A DNA stretch of 28,491 nt from positions 1 through 28,491 of the forward strand of contig URCK01000014.1 of NCBI GenBank assembly GCA_900546295.1. The letters run 5' to 3'. Positions 1-6,027 of this stretch are shown piece after piece (the first letter of the stretch is position 1; each line of letters opens with the position of its first letter). The notes under the pieces are model-generated. The model was not told the origin of the DNA. It saw only the letters and a program-made list of their open reading frames with translations, and made no database searches. A program made the translations under genes and the position numbers. This DNA is from an uncultured Eubacteriales bacterium. GTDB taxonomy: Bacteria; Bacillota; Clostridia; Oscillospirales; Oscillospiraceae.

Positions 1-44
1 TAATCGCGGATATGCTGGATGCGCTGGCGGTCAGGCTGCGTCAT
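1..44 (-). CDS. HEPN-domain toxin (HepT/DUF86-like), 5' end only
   Basis: An ATG on the minus strand at 44-42 opens a frame that runs off the window edge and encodes MTQPDRQRIQHIRDY. This matches the typical opening of DUF86/HEPN proteins, which begin with a short basic stretch leading into the first helix. It overlaps the last codons of the MNT gene by 14 bases, the usual arrangement of HEPN/MNT pairs, in which the HEPN protein is an RNase-like toxin and the MNT partner neutralises it by adding AMP. The catalytic RxxxxH motif would lie outside the window, so the assignment rests on these 14-15 residues and the neighbour. It is too short for a definite call alone. Confidence 0.6.
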   Translation of the reverse strand, partial: MTQPDRQRIQHIRD

Positions 45-357
45 ATACATTCAGTCTCTCCTTCATCACGGTTTCACGGAACATCTCTTCGCTGGGCATC
101 TGCGCACGCTGTTCCAGCGCGCTGAGAGTGATCAGATCGATTGGTTTTTGCAGCGCCGCTTCAAGGTCGCAATACAGTGCACCCAAAGAGAGAAGACTGC
201 GCAGGTTCGTTCCGCTGGTATCGACCAGCAAGTCGATATCGCTGTCCTCGCGGGCTTCGCCTCTTGCGTAAGAGCCAAAGAGGAATACCGCTTTCACACC
301 GTACTGCTTCACCACCGGCGCGATCCGCTGCTGAATTTCGTGGATTGAATAGATCAT
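31..357 (-). CDS. MNT-domain nucleotidyltransferase antitoxin (MntA-like)
   Basis: A 108-residue minimal nucleotidyltransferase. The hallmark GSYARG at residues 28-33 is followed by SDIDLLVD (39-46), giving the GS...DxD signature with metal-binding Asp40 and Asp42. In characterised HEPN/MNT pairs the MNT protein transfers AMP to a tyrosine of the HEPN toxin. The start at 357 is chosen because a strong ribosome site, AAGGAGGA, lies 5 bases upstream; the longer frame to 438 has no such site and would swallow the promoter. The stop overlaps the start of the HEPN gene (1-44). A near-consensus promoter lies just upstream at 379-407, so the pair is probably expressed independently of the CAP gene. 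Family assignment is strong; partner function is inferred. Confidence 0.88.
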   Translation of the reverse strand: MIYSIHEIQQRIAPVVKQYGVKAVFLFGSYARGEAREDSDIDLLVDTSGTNLRSLLSLGALYCDLEAALQKPIDLITLSALEQRAQMPSEEMFRETVMKERLNVYDAA

Positions 358-378
358 AAGCACTCCTCCTTCGCTTTT

Positions 379-407
379 ATTATACCCAACGAACCCCGGA
401 ATGTCCA
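379..407 (-). promoter_or_regulatory. Promoter of the MNT/HEPN pair
   Basis: On the minus strand, TGGACA (402-407) and TATAAT (379-384) are separated by exactly 17 bases, a good sigma-A type promoter. The start codon at 357 follows after about 21 bases. Confidence 0.7.
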
Positions 408-434
408 CGTTTTTGTTCTGGCCGCGCTGATATA

Positions 435-1220
435 TCATTTCATTGCAGGCATATCCACCCAGGTGACCTCGTAACCGTCTAGCAGGAAGACCTGCACGCA
501 GTACCAGCAGTCGAAGCCGTCCTTGTCAATGCCGCGCGCCAACCCGACGCCGATCTCCCCGTATCGGGAGCTCGTCATGTTGTCCGCGTGGGCCTTGGAG
601 TTGGACCACAGCTCGACCACCGCCTCGGAGAGCGTTTTGTGCTGCTGCTCGAGATACAGCTCCGAGATGTTGTGAAGGTTTTCGCCGGTGTATTTGCTGT
701 CGGTGACGGTGTTGCTCTTGCGCCCATCAGGACGAGTGTGGGAGTAGACGCCGCTTGCGGCGATCTCGTCTGCGCGGACCTGCGCCGCCTGCATGAGCTT
801 GTCGTTGACACGCAGCGCGGCAACACCTTTTGCGCGCCGCAGCGCGTTGGTGCGGTCCACGATATCCTGCTTTGCGTCGGCAACGTCATCAGCAGGCGTC
901 GTGACCTCCGGCTGTGAAGCAGGTTCGCTGGTCCCCGCTTTCACCGGCGCGATGCCGGTGTATGGCTTGTCCGATTCTACTTGGACACAGCGTGCATCGT
1001 CGTTCCAGTAGACGTTGAAACCGACCTCTCTGCCGATGTCGCGCAGCATAACGTAGTTGTTGCCGTTGATGTTGTACGCCGTCAGGCGGACTTCCTGACC
1101 GTCCACATAAACGCGGTTGGTGCTGCGCTCCGCCGTAATCCCGGCAGCTAAAACGGATGATCCGCCAAAAAGTGTAATGCCAATCAAAATACCGGCAATT
1201 AAGTAAAGGCTCTTCTTCAT
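435..1220 (-). CDS. Secreted CAP/SCP-domain protein with a stalk (copper amine oxidase N-like) domain
   Basis: A 261-residue exported protein. Residues 1-25 form a signal peptide (MKKS, a hydrophobic run, then VLAA). Residues about 37-84, with VYVDGQEV, NYVMLRDIG and FNVYWND, match the copper-amine-oxidase N-terminal-like repeat often used as a surface stalk in Clostridia. A threonine/proline-rich linker (about 90-112) leads to a CAP domain (about 115-258) with SHTRPDGR, GENL and the YGEIGVGLA strand. CAP proteins of this kind (YkwD-like) are extracellular; their activity in bacteria is mostly unknown. A ribosome site AAAGGGAG lies 9 bases before the ATG. It starts only 4 bases after the 65-residue gene, so the two are one transcript. 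No LPXTG signal is present, so it is probably released or loosely wall-bound. Confidence 0.85.
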   Translation of the reverse strand: MKKSLYLIAGILIGITLFGGSSVLAAGITAERSTNRVYVDGQEVRLTAYNINGNNYVMLRDIGREVGFNVYWNDDARCVQVESDKPYTGIAPVKAGTSEPASQPEVTTPADDVADAKQDIVDRTNALRRAKGVAALRVNDKLMQAAQVRADEIAASGVYSHTRPDGRKSNTVTDSKYTGENLHNISELYLEQQHKTLSEAVVELWSNSKAHADNMTSSRYGEIGVGLARGIDKDGFDCWYCVQVFLLDGYEVTWVDMPAMK

Positions 1221-1224
1221 TTGA

Positions 1225-1422
1225 CTACGCTCCCTTTCGATAAAATGTAGTGGTTACACTGGCAGTCATGCGGCAGGTATCCGGATTGAAAACACAGAGC
1301 TCAAACTCGTAAATGCCAAGCCGCTCAGCCTGCTCCGCTACTTCCGCAGGAAGATCGACCGTAATGTCCATTTGGACTCTGATCTCATCGTCCTTCCTCG
1401 GGGACTTAAATTCCTGTATCAA
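1225..1422 (-). CDS. Small hypothetical protein (65 aa), TTG start
   Basis: I do not recognise a family. The frame opens with TTG at 1422, supported by the ribosome site AAAGGAAG about 7 bases upstream and by a good promoter at 1465-1493. The product is acidic to neutral, with no signal peptide or membrane segment. It is predicted mostly as beta strand (VQMDITVDLP, YEFELCVFN, MTASVTTTFY) and has two cysteines at about 43 and 49. It is followed after 4 bases by the CAP gene, so it is the first gene of a two-gene operon; the ribosome site of the CAP gene lies inside its last codons. Coding status is supported by signals and context, not by homology. Confidence 0.55.
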   Translation of the reverse strand: MIQEFKSPRKDDEIRVQMDITVDLPAEVAEQAERLGIYEFELCVFNPDTCRMTASVTTTFYRKGA

Positions 1423-1464
1423 CCAAATACTTCCTTTTGTACTTCTATTCTCCGGAGTGGTTTG

Positions 1465-1493
1465 AGAATAATACAGAAATCATGCTATGTCAA
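1465..1493 (-). promoter_or_regulatory. Promoter of the 65-aa/CAP operon
   Basis: On the minus strand, a perfect TTGACA (1488-1493) and TATTCT (1465-1470) are separated by 17 bases. It lies in the 136-base gap between the sortase stop and the 65-residue gene, so the CAP operon need not depend on read-through from the element's long operon. Apart from this promoter and the ribosome site I see nothing else in that gap. Confidence 0.7.
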
Positions 1494-1558
1494 AGGTTTA
1501 TTTGAAATGCCTACGCCGATAAAACGCACCTGGCGAAAGCCTTTGTCCCGCAAGGGTT

Positions 1559-2338
1559 TTACTTCACCTCTACGGCCTGAACGCAAACTCTTTTGCTGGG
1601 CTGATTTGCAAGACAGGTGGTGATTGTAACACGATTATCGGATGTCGCCTGTAGGTAGCTCCAGTCTGAACTGGCAATTGTCTCTACCGTTACAACCTCA
1701 TAGGTACGGGTTCCATAAACCGTCGTGTAAGTGATTGTATCACCATCCTTCAAGTTTTTGATGCTGCCGATGGTGTACTTTGCGCCGCGGTTATGCCCAC
1801 AAACGCCAATATTCCCATCCCACCCTGAAGTAGAGCTATAATGGCCGAGTCCCTTTGCCATGCTGGTGTTGGTTTCGCCCTCCCATACCTTCATATTGAT
1901 GTTCAAGGATGGGATTTTCAGCGTACCGATACTGCCATCCTTGCGTTCCATACCGTCAACGCTTGTATAGGCGGAAGACTGGTAGCTGGTTGATGGAATC
2001 TGCGGTTCCTGCTGGATCGGATTCGTGATATTACTCTCGATACCGCTTCCTCCGATAGAGCCTACCAAGCCAGGAAATCGAACCTTTTCCATACATCCGA
2101 CACTTGCATTGCTGGACACTCCATAGGGTAATGCCTGCCACTGGTAGTCCGTTGCATTGCTCCCGCCATAATTGTATTTAGCACCATAGAGAGATTCATA
2201 GCTCGTGGAGGGATAATATTCGGTATCCTCTACGCCGTCAAAGTCGTACTCTAATGCCTCTGCGCAGATTCCCAGCGAAAGCGTTAAGCAGGCAGTGAGA
2301 GCCGTGACAAACCAGCGCTTTTTACTCTTCATGTTCAT
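1559..2338 (-). CDS. Sortase family transpeptidase
   Basis: A 259-residue exported sortase. The N-terminus (MNMKSKKRWF, a hydrophobic run, then ICAEALE) is a signal peptide or anchor. Residues about 30-120 are a Ser/Tyr/Asn-rich spacer, and the catalytic beta barrel begins near DGSIGTLKIPSLN. The catalytic triad can be read as His182 in VCGHNRG, Cys242 in TITTCLAN and Arg250 in QPSKRVCV. The short TTCLANQPSKR context resembles class D or class B-like sortases of Clostridia. The start at 2338 is preferred because GGAGG lies 6 bases upstream and the frame then overlaps the upstream gene by 17 bases, suggesting translational coupling. No LPXTG-type substrate is visible in the window, so its target is unknown. 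Confidence 0.85.
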   Translation of the reverse strand: MNMKSKKRWFVTALTACLTLSLGICAEALEYDFDGVEDTEYYPSTSYESLYGAKYNYGGSNATDYQWQALPYGVSSNASVGCMEKVRFPGLVGSIGGSGIESNITNPIQQEPQIPSTSYQSSAYTSVDGMERKDGSIGTLKIPSLNINMKVWEGETNTSMAKGLGHYSSTSGWDGNIGVCGHNRGAKYTIGSIKNLKDGDTITYTTVYGTRTYEVVTVETIASSDWSYLQATSDNRVTITTCLANQPSKRVCVQAVEVK

Positions 2339-3227
2339 CTTCCTCCTCCGAAAATTCTTCGTGATAAACTGTATCCTCTTGACTTTTCTTGCGGTGACGC
2401 CAAATGAGCACAACGGTAGTAATTGCAAGAACGATAACAACAAGGAAAATTAAAATAATGGGAAAATTCTCTGTGCTTTTGGCAGCTACTCGCTGCAGGA
2501 TACTCGACGGTGTACCGGTATAGGTCACCGTATAAGTAACACTCTCGATACCCTCTGCAACGATATCACCGATATATTTCGCAGTTGTAACATATCCGGT
2601 CGCCGCGCGATAAGATGCCCTCCCTGCGTAGGTAGCCACAGCTTTGTACTGAGCAGGCACGAGAATATCATCGACCAACGATGTTCCCTGCACCTGCCAA
2701 TCTACCGATTGGAGCTGAACTGTTACGCCATTTTTTGTAGTCGTATCAGGGACGTAAGCCATGTCATTCGTATCGAGATTGTCAATTTCTTTGGTCGTAC
2801 TGACAGTGTAGCTTTTCGTTGTGTAACCAGACGCTACCGTGCTGATCGTCGAGTGGTCAAGATAGAGCGTTCCTCGAAATTCTCCGTCATCATACTCGAT
2901 GGACGGGGATAATGCCTTCAGCACCACGGACAGATCACTCTTCTCCGTGTCCGCTGTTACGGTCTCGGTGTGATGCTCCTTCTCCGAATAGGACTGCTCT
3001 TCCTTCGTCATGGACGAATAGGTATAAGTATATCCGTCGTATTCAAAAACATCATCGATCAGCGACTGCGGATCTGTGTCCGGTGCGACCGTATAGATCT
3101 TAATATACTGCCGTACACCATTGAGGTCCTGAATGGTCGTATTAGTCGGTACTTCCATTGCAAAAGCACTGATGGAGCATGCAGCAGAAACCATCAGGGC
3201 GATACAGGTACTAATGATTTTTTTCAT
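2322..3227 (-). CDS. Membrane-anchored surface protein of unknown function, coupled to sortase
   Basis: A 301-residue type I membrane protein. Residues 1-23 are a signal peptide (MKKIISTCIALMVSAACSISAFA). A Thr/Tyr/Ser-rich, beta-rich extracellular part covers about 24-252, a transmembrane helix (FPIILIFLVVIVLAITTVVLIW) lies near 256-277, and a basic stop-transfer segment (RHRKK) precedes an acidic cytoplasmic tail (EEFSEEEDEHEE). I know no family for the extracellular part. It lacks a sorting motif before the helix, so it is more likely a permanent membrane protein than a sortase substrate. Its start overlaps the stop of the 27-residue peptide (ATGA), and its end overlaps the sortase start. 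Similar signal-peptide/TM proteins occur next to sortases in clostridial integrative elements; that parallel is from general knowledge. Confidence 0.75.
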   Translation of the reverse strand: MKKIISTCIALMVSAACSISAFAMEVPTNTTIQDLNGVRQYIKIYTVAPDTDPQSLIDDVFEYDGYTYTYSSMTKEEQSYSEKEHHTETVTADTEKSDLSVVLKALSPSIEYDDGEFRGTLYLDHSTISTVASGYTTKSYTVSTTKEIDNLDTNDMAYVPDTTTKNGVTVQLQSVDWQVQGTSLVDDILVPAQYKAVATYAGRASYRAATGYVTTAKYIGDIVAEGIESVTYTVTYTGTPSSILQRVAAKSTENFPIILIFLVVIVLAITTVVLIWRHRKKSQEDTVYHEEFSEEEDEHEE

Positions 3228-3307
3228 GTGCGTTGTGTCCTCCGTTTCATAATGATAATTCCGGCAACAACAATTGCGGCCGAAATGCGGTAAATCAGCT
3301 TTTTCAC
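3224..3307 (-). CDS. 27-residue membrane micropeptide, GTG start
   Basis: A very short frame encodes M(V)KKLIYRISAAIVVAGIIIMKRRTQRT: two lysines, a hydrophobic core of about 14 residues (SAAIVVAGIIIM) and a strongly basic tail, so a likely single-pass membrane peptide. GGGAGG lies 7 bases before the GTG. Its start overlaps the stop of the toxin-like gene (GTGA) and its stop overlaps the ATG of the next gene (ATGA), so it is locked in the operon by coupling on both sides. That double overlap plus a ribosome site is the main evidence that it is translated. It could also merely be a coupling leader that carries ribosomes into the next gene. Function unknown; small basic-hydrophobic peptides can be toxins or membrane-protein partners. 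Confidence 0.55.
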   Translation of the reverse strand: MKKLIYRISAAIVVAGIIIMKRRTQRT

Positions 3308-3696
3308 GCCGTGGCCTCCCTTTGAAAATCGAAGTTGCTTGTACGATCCGGATGCTGCTGGATGTCTGACAGTATGTACAGAGATTGATCCAGAGCTTTC
3401 ATCGTATCCCGAGGCTGCCGCTTGATAAAGGACGTCAATAAAATAACATCCTCATTCTGCACCGTGAAAACGATTCGAATGAGGACTTTGCCCTTTTCAC
3501 GCAGTTCATACATCTGACTGTATCTCTCCAGTGAAAAGTGCTTAAAATGAGGTTCCTTTAGCTCACAGGCAGAAAGATTTCTCAGTCGAAAGATTTGCCA
3601 CAGGAGCTTAGCCTTGAGTTTCCCGTCCAGAGCATCAATGAAAGCGTAGAGCGGAGGTTCCGCTCCGGGCGGGCAGTAGACTTTAATTGCTCGCAT
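3304..3696 (-). CDS. Gp49/HigB-like RelE-superfamily toxin-like protein
   Basis: A 130-residue protein with the layout of phage-derived Gp49-like/HigB toxins: an N-terminal helical part (LYAFIDALDGKLKAKLLWQIFRL), a central LKEPHFKHFS segment, then the beta core YELREKGKVLIRIVFTVQNEDVILLTSF and a C-terminal KRQPRDTMKALDQSL helix. The members known are mRNA-cleaving ribosome-dependent toxins or host-takeover proteins. GGAGGTGA lies 8 bases upstream of the ATG, overlapping the end of the preceding gene. No HTH-type HigA antitoxin directly follows, as would be normal: the next gene is the 27-residue membrane peptide. The upstream 130-residue unknown protein is the obvious alternative partner. Fold call is fairly firm, activity is inferred. 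Confidence 0.7.
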   Translation of the reverse strand: MRAIKVYCPPGAEPPLYAFIDALDGKLKAKLLWQIFRLRNLSACELKEPHFKHFSLERYSQMYELREKGKVLIRIVFTVQNEDVILLTSFIKRQPRDTMKALDQSLYILSDIQQHPDRTSNFDFQREATA

Positions 3697-3699
3697 AAA

Positions 3700-4092
3700 T
3701 CACATCACCTCCAGTTCTTTTAAATATTCCCTCAGATAACTGAGAAATCCTTCAATGAATGGCGGCACCAATAATTTACTGCCGGAGATCCACCAGATAG
3801 CTTCTGGGACAGGATGGTTCATCGCGTCATACTCTGAGCAGATCATTAAGACTACTCTCTGCGCCTCTACATTTTCAGACTTACAGAAAGCCTGACATAT
3901 TCTGGATACGGTTTGCATTTCAACATAAGAATCACAAAGAGCGTCAAAGAATAGGCCTGCGCAAAGATGGGCAAGGAAATTTACTGCATCCGCATTCACA
4001 TCCCCGTTGCAATCAAGCAGCCCCATGTGTCTGTGCCTCTGTGCAGCCGCCTCATCAAACGGGCCAACGCTGCGGTTCCATAGGTTGTTCAT
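3700..4092 (-). CDS. Hypothetical protein (130 aa) preceding the toxin-like gene
   Basis: Not recognised. The product is mainly helical and acidic, with five cysteines and a tryptophan-rich end (EAIWWISGSKLLVPPFIEGFLSYLREYLKELEVM). There is no signal peptide or clear membrane helix. GAGGTGA lies just before the ATG. It ends 3 bases before the toxin-like gene, so both are made from one transcript, and a position immediately upstream of a toxin would suit an antitoxin or chaperone role; this is inference from order only. An hairpin at 4112-4144 immediately precedes its ribosome site. Confidence 0.6.
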   Translation of the reverse strand: MNNLWNRSVGPFDEAAAQRHRHMGLLDCNGDVNADAVNFLAHLCAGLFFDALCDSYVEMQTVSRICQAFCKSENVEAQRVVLMICSEYDAMNHPVPEAIWWISGSKLLVPPFIEGFLSYLREYLKELEVM

Positions 4093-4111
4093 TTTTCACC
4101 TCGTTCAAAAG

Positions 4112-4144
4112 GAAAGGCCCGGCACCTTACGGTGTTGAGCCTTT
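4112..4144 (-). terminator. Hairpin between dinD and the 130-aa gene (possible attenuator/terminator)
   Basis: AAAGGC...GGTGTTGAGCCTTT forms a stem of about 13 pairs with a TTAC loop, counting several G-U pairs. On the minus strand it is followed by a broken T-rich run (TTTCCTTTTG) and then by the ribosome site of the 130-residue gene. It may partly terminate the long upstream transcript or act as a processing site. Confidence 0.45.
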
Positions 4145-4187
4145 CAGCAAATTATTCAATTATTTTAAGATCTTACATGAAAGCGGC

Positions 4188-5050
4188 CTATTCATCCAGC
4201 ATGAGCTGTCCATCAATCGCCTTTTGTTTCAGGCGTTCCATCTGCTCGCGCTCTAACTGCGCAATGCTCTTTTCAGGTGTTGGAAGATCCTCCGGCATAG
4301 TGCCGTCGATCTTTCGGATTGCCTCCCTTACTTCATTCCCGACAGCATAATGAACAGCGGTCGCGGCATCGGAAGTCGAAACTTGATCCTTGCGTAGCTT
4401 TTCCTCAGTCTGCGAAATGCGAAACAGGTTAGCAATCAACTCCGTACTCCCCATGTAATCAAGTATCTTTTGGCCGATGGCAAGTCCCTTTCTGCGGTGA
4501 ATATCATCTACCGTCATTCCGCCATACAAGCCCATATATCCAGCATTCTGAAAGATTGCAAATTCTTCCGCCGTGATAACGCCTGCGTTCCGTGCGGTCT
4601 CAGCCAAAAGCTGATTCCACTGCTTGATATCACCGCAACCACAAGCCTGCGACTATCCTCATCCAGCTGATTAAAGCGGTCTGCAACCTCCTGCCGATAG
4701 GTTTGAATCGCAAAGTATGTCTGCCCAAGAGCGATCACCTCTTTGCGCGGATCACCATTCTGGACGATCAGATAGCAGGCATAACGCGAAAGCTCGTAAT
4801 CAAGGATGTCTTTTACTCCTCCATTCGGCATGGGAGATGTTTTCCTGACCTCAGGAAAACATTCCAAGGTACTGCGTCCACTGTTCTCGCAGGCAATCAT
4901 GGCACGCTTGATAACCTTATAGAAGTTCTCCCATTTTGCATAGTCCAGCACGGGAGCAAGCTCCCGTGCTGCCCAGTATTCTGATCCATCTGGACGGATT
5001 CGCTTGATATCTTCAAAGCACTTATACTCTTTTGCAGACAATGTGCTCAT
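4188..5050 (-). pseudogene. dinD: dinD (DNA damage-inducible protein D) with a -1 frameshift
   Basis: Two overlapping frames together give one DinD. The first covers residues 1 to about 135 (MSTLSAKEYKCFEDIKRI, YWAARELAPVLDY, DILDYELSRYACYLIVQNGD, QTYFAIQTYRQEVADRF). The second continues with DIKQWNQLLAETARNAGV, EFAIFQNAGYMGLYGGMT, IGQKILDYMGSTELIANLFR and GTMPEDLPTPEKSI. The reading frame changes near 4635-4640, where one base appears to be missing after RRLVV; restoring it gives about 287 residues, the normal family length. The start at 5050 has GAAGGAG 8 bases upstream. DinD is SOS-induced in E. coli and reported to act on RecA filaments. The break may be a genuine mutation or a sequencing/assembly error. 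Either way, as written the gene makes a truncated product. Confidence 0.85.
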
Positions 5051-5093
5051 CGCGCATACTCCTTCATTGTTTTTACTCCATATCAAGAAAACT

Positions 5094-5987
5094 CTATTCG
5101 CTTTTTGAATCATCCTGACGGGCAACCACCTGTGCCGATGCTTCAATTATTTCTGTGACCACCGCATTTAACTGAGCAGCGTTCTGCGAAGTGATAACAG
5201 GCTGACCGGTTTCCGCCTCAAGCTGTTGCCGCGCGACATTTGCGACATTGCCGCCACGCTTGGCGACCTTTATGCTCTCGTCAAAACCGACGGGCTTGGA
5301 TGCCTTGGAAATATCTCGTGTGGATGCCTCAGCCAGCATTGTCAACACGAGTTCAGTATCACTCATGTTGTCCCTCAGATTTTCCTTTTTGAGCCCCTTG
5401 AGATTTTTGTACTGTCGGGTCGTCATACCGGACCACGCCCTTGAAATCTCATCGGTCAGGATAGCAAATTCCCTGCCCTTTTCCACTCCGCGCCTCTGCC
5501 ATTCGTCGGTGAGCTCATTGCGGATACGGATGGAAAGGAGCCTTTGGTGCACCCAGTCGGGATCATAGCCCTTTCTGAGATAGGTTTCCAAAGCACGGTC
5601 AATGGCCTGTTCCGGGTCAATGGTTTCCTCGATGCGCTCGCGGCCAACCTCGGCAAGCCAGCGTTTCACTGGCTCCGCGCGGGGAGACGGAACGGACTGG
5701 ATGATACGCAAGAGCTGTTCCGTAGTAGCAACATCGGTTGCGCGGCGCTTTCCGTCAGATGCGGTCATTTTCAACTGCTGACAATTTGTCAGCAGTTCAT
5801 CTGCGCCCTCTTCTTTCAGCCGCTGCTTGAGTTTGGCCCAGTAGTTGCTCGCTCCACGAGCGGTCTGCTGACCTGTCAAAACAGAAATGACATCGGTAAC
5901 TGAAAAATACCATTCTTCTTTTTCTGTATCCCATGCTGTGCGAATCTTTTGATCTTCAAAAAGCTGGATTTTTTCCTGTTCGCTCAT
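5094..5987 (-). CDS. BRO-N domain (phage antirepressor-like) protein
   Basis: A 297-residue protein. The N-terminal third (about 5-115) matches the BRO-N fold of phage and baculovirus antirepressors: IQLFEDQKIRTAWD, EEWYFSVTDVISVLTGQ, ASNYWAKLKQRL, then RRATDVATTEQLLRIIQSVPS and EPVKRWLAEVG. The remainder is helical, containing WVHQRLLSIRIRNELTDEWQRRG, SGMTTRQYKNLKGL and a C-terminal EAETGQPVITSQNAAQLN segment that is common in mobile-element versions. Such proteins bind DNA and often counter repressors. AAAGGAT lies about 10 bases upstream of the ATG. It sits 40 bases after parB and 43 bases before dinD, consistent with an SOS- or repressor-linked regulatory trio on the element. Confidence 0.82.
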   Translation of the reverse strand: MSEQEKIQLFEDQKIRTAWDTEKEEWYFSVTDVISVLTGQQTARGASNYWAKLKQRLKEEGADELLTNCQQLKMTASDGKRRATDVATTEQLLRIIQSVPSPRAEPVKRWLAEVGRERIEETIDPEQAIDRALETYLRKGYDPDWVHQRLLSIRIRNELTDEWQRRGVEKGREFAILTDEISRAWSGMTTRQYKNLKGLKKENLRDNMSDTELVLTMLAEASTRDISKASKPVGFDESIKVAKRGGNVANVARQQLEAETGQPVITSQNAAQLNAVVTEIIEASAQVVARQDDSKSE

Positions 5988-6027
5988 AGCGTTCGGTATC
6001 CTTTCTTTTACTCTTTTTCATTATACA

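Noticed and set aside
1500..1558. Intrinsic terminator after the sortase gene
   Set aside because: Only a weak CCTTTG/CAAGGG pairing is present and no T run follows on the minus strand.
3250..3300. LPXTG-type sorting signal in the membrane protein cassette
   Set aside because: None of the translated ends in the cassette has LPxTG, NPxTN or similar before the hydrophobic helix.
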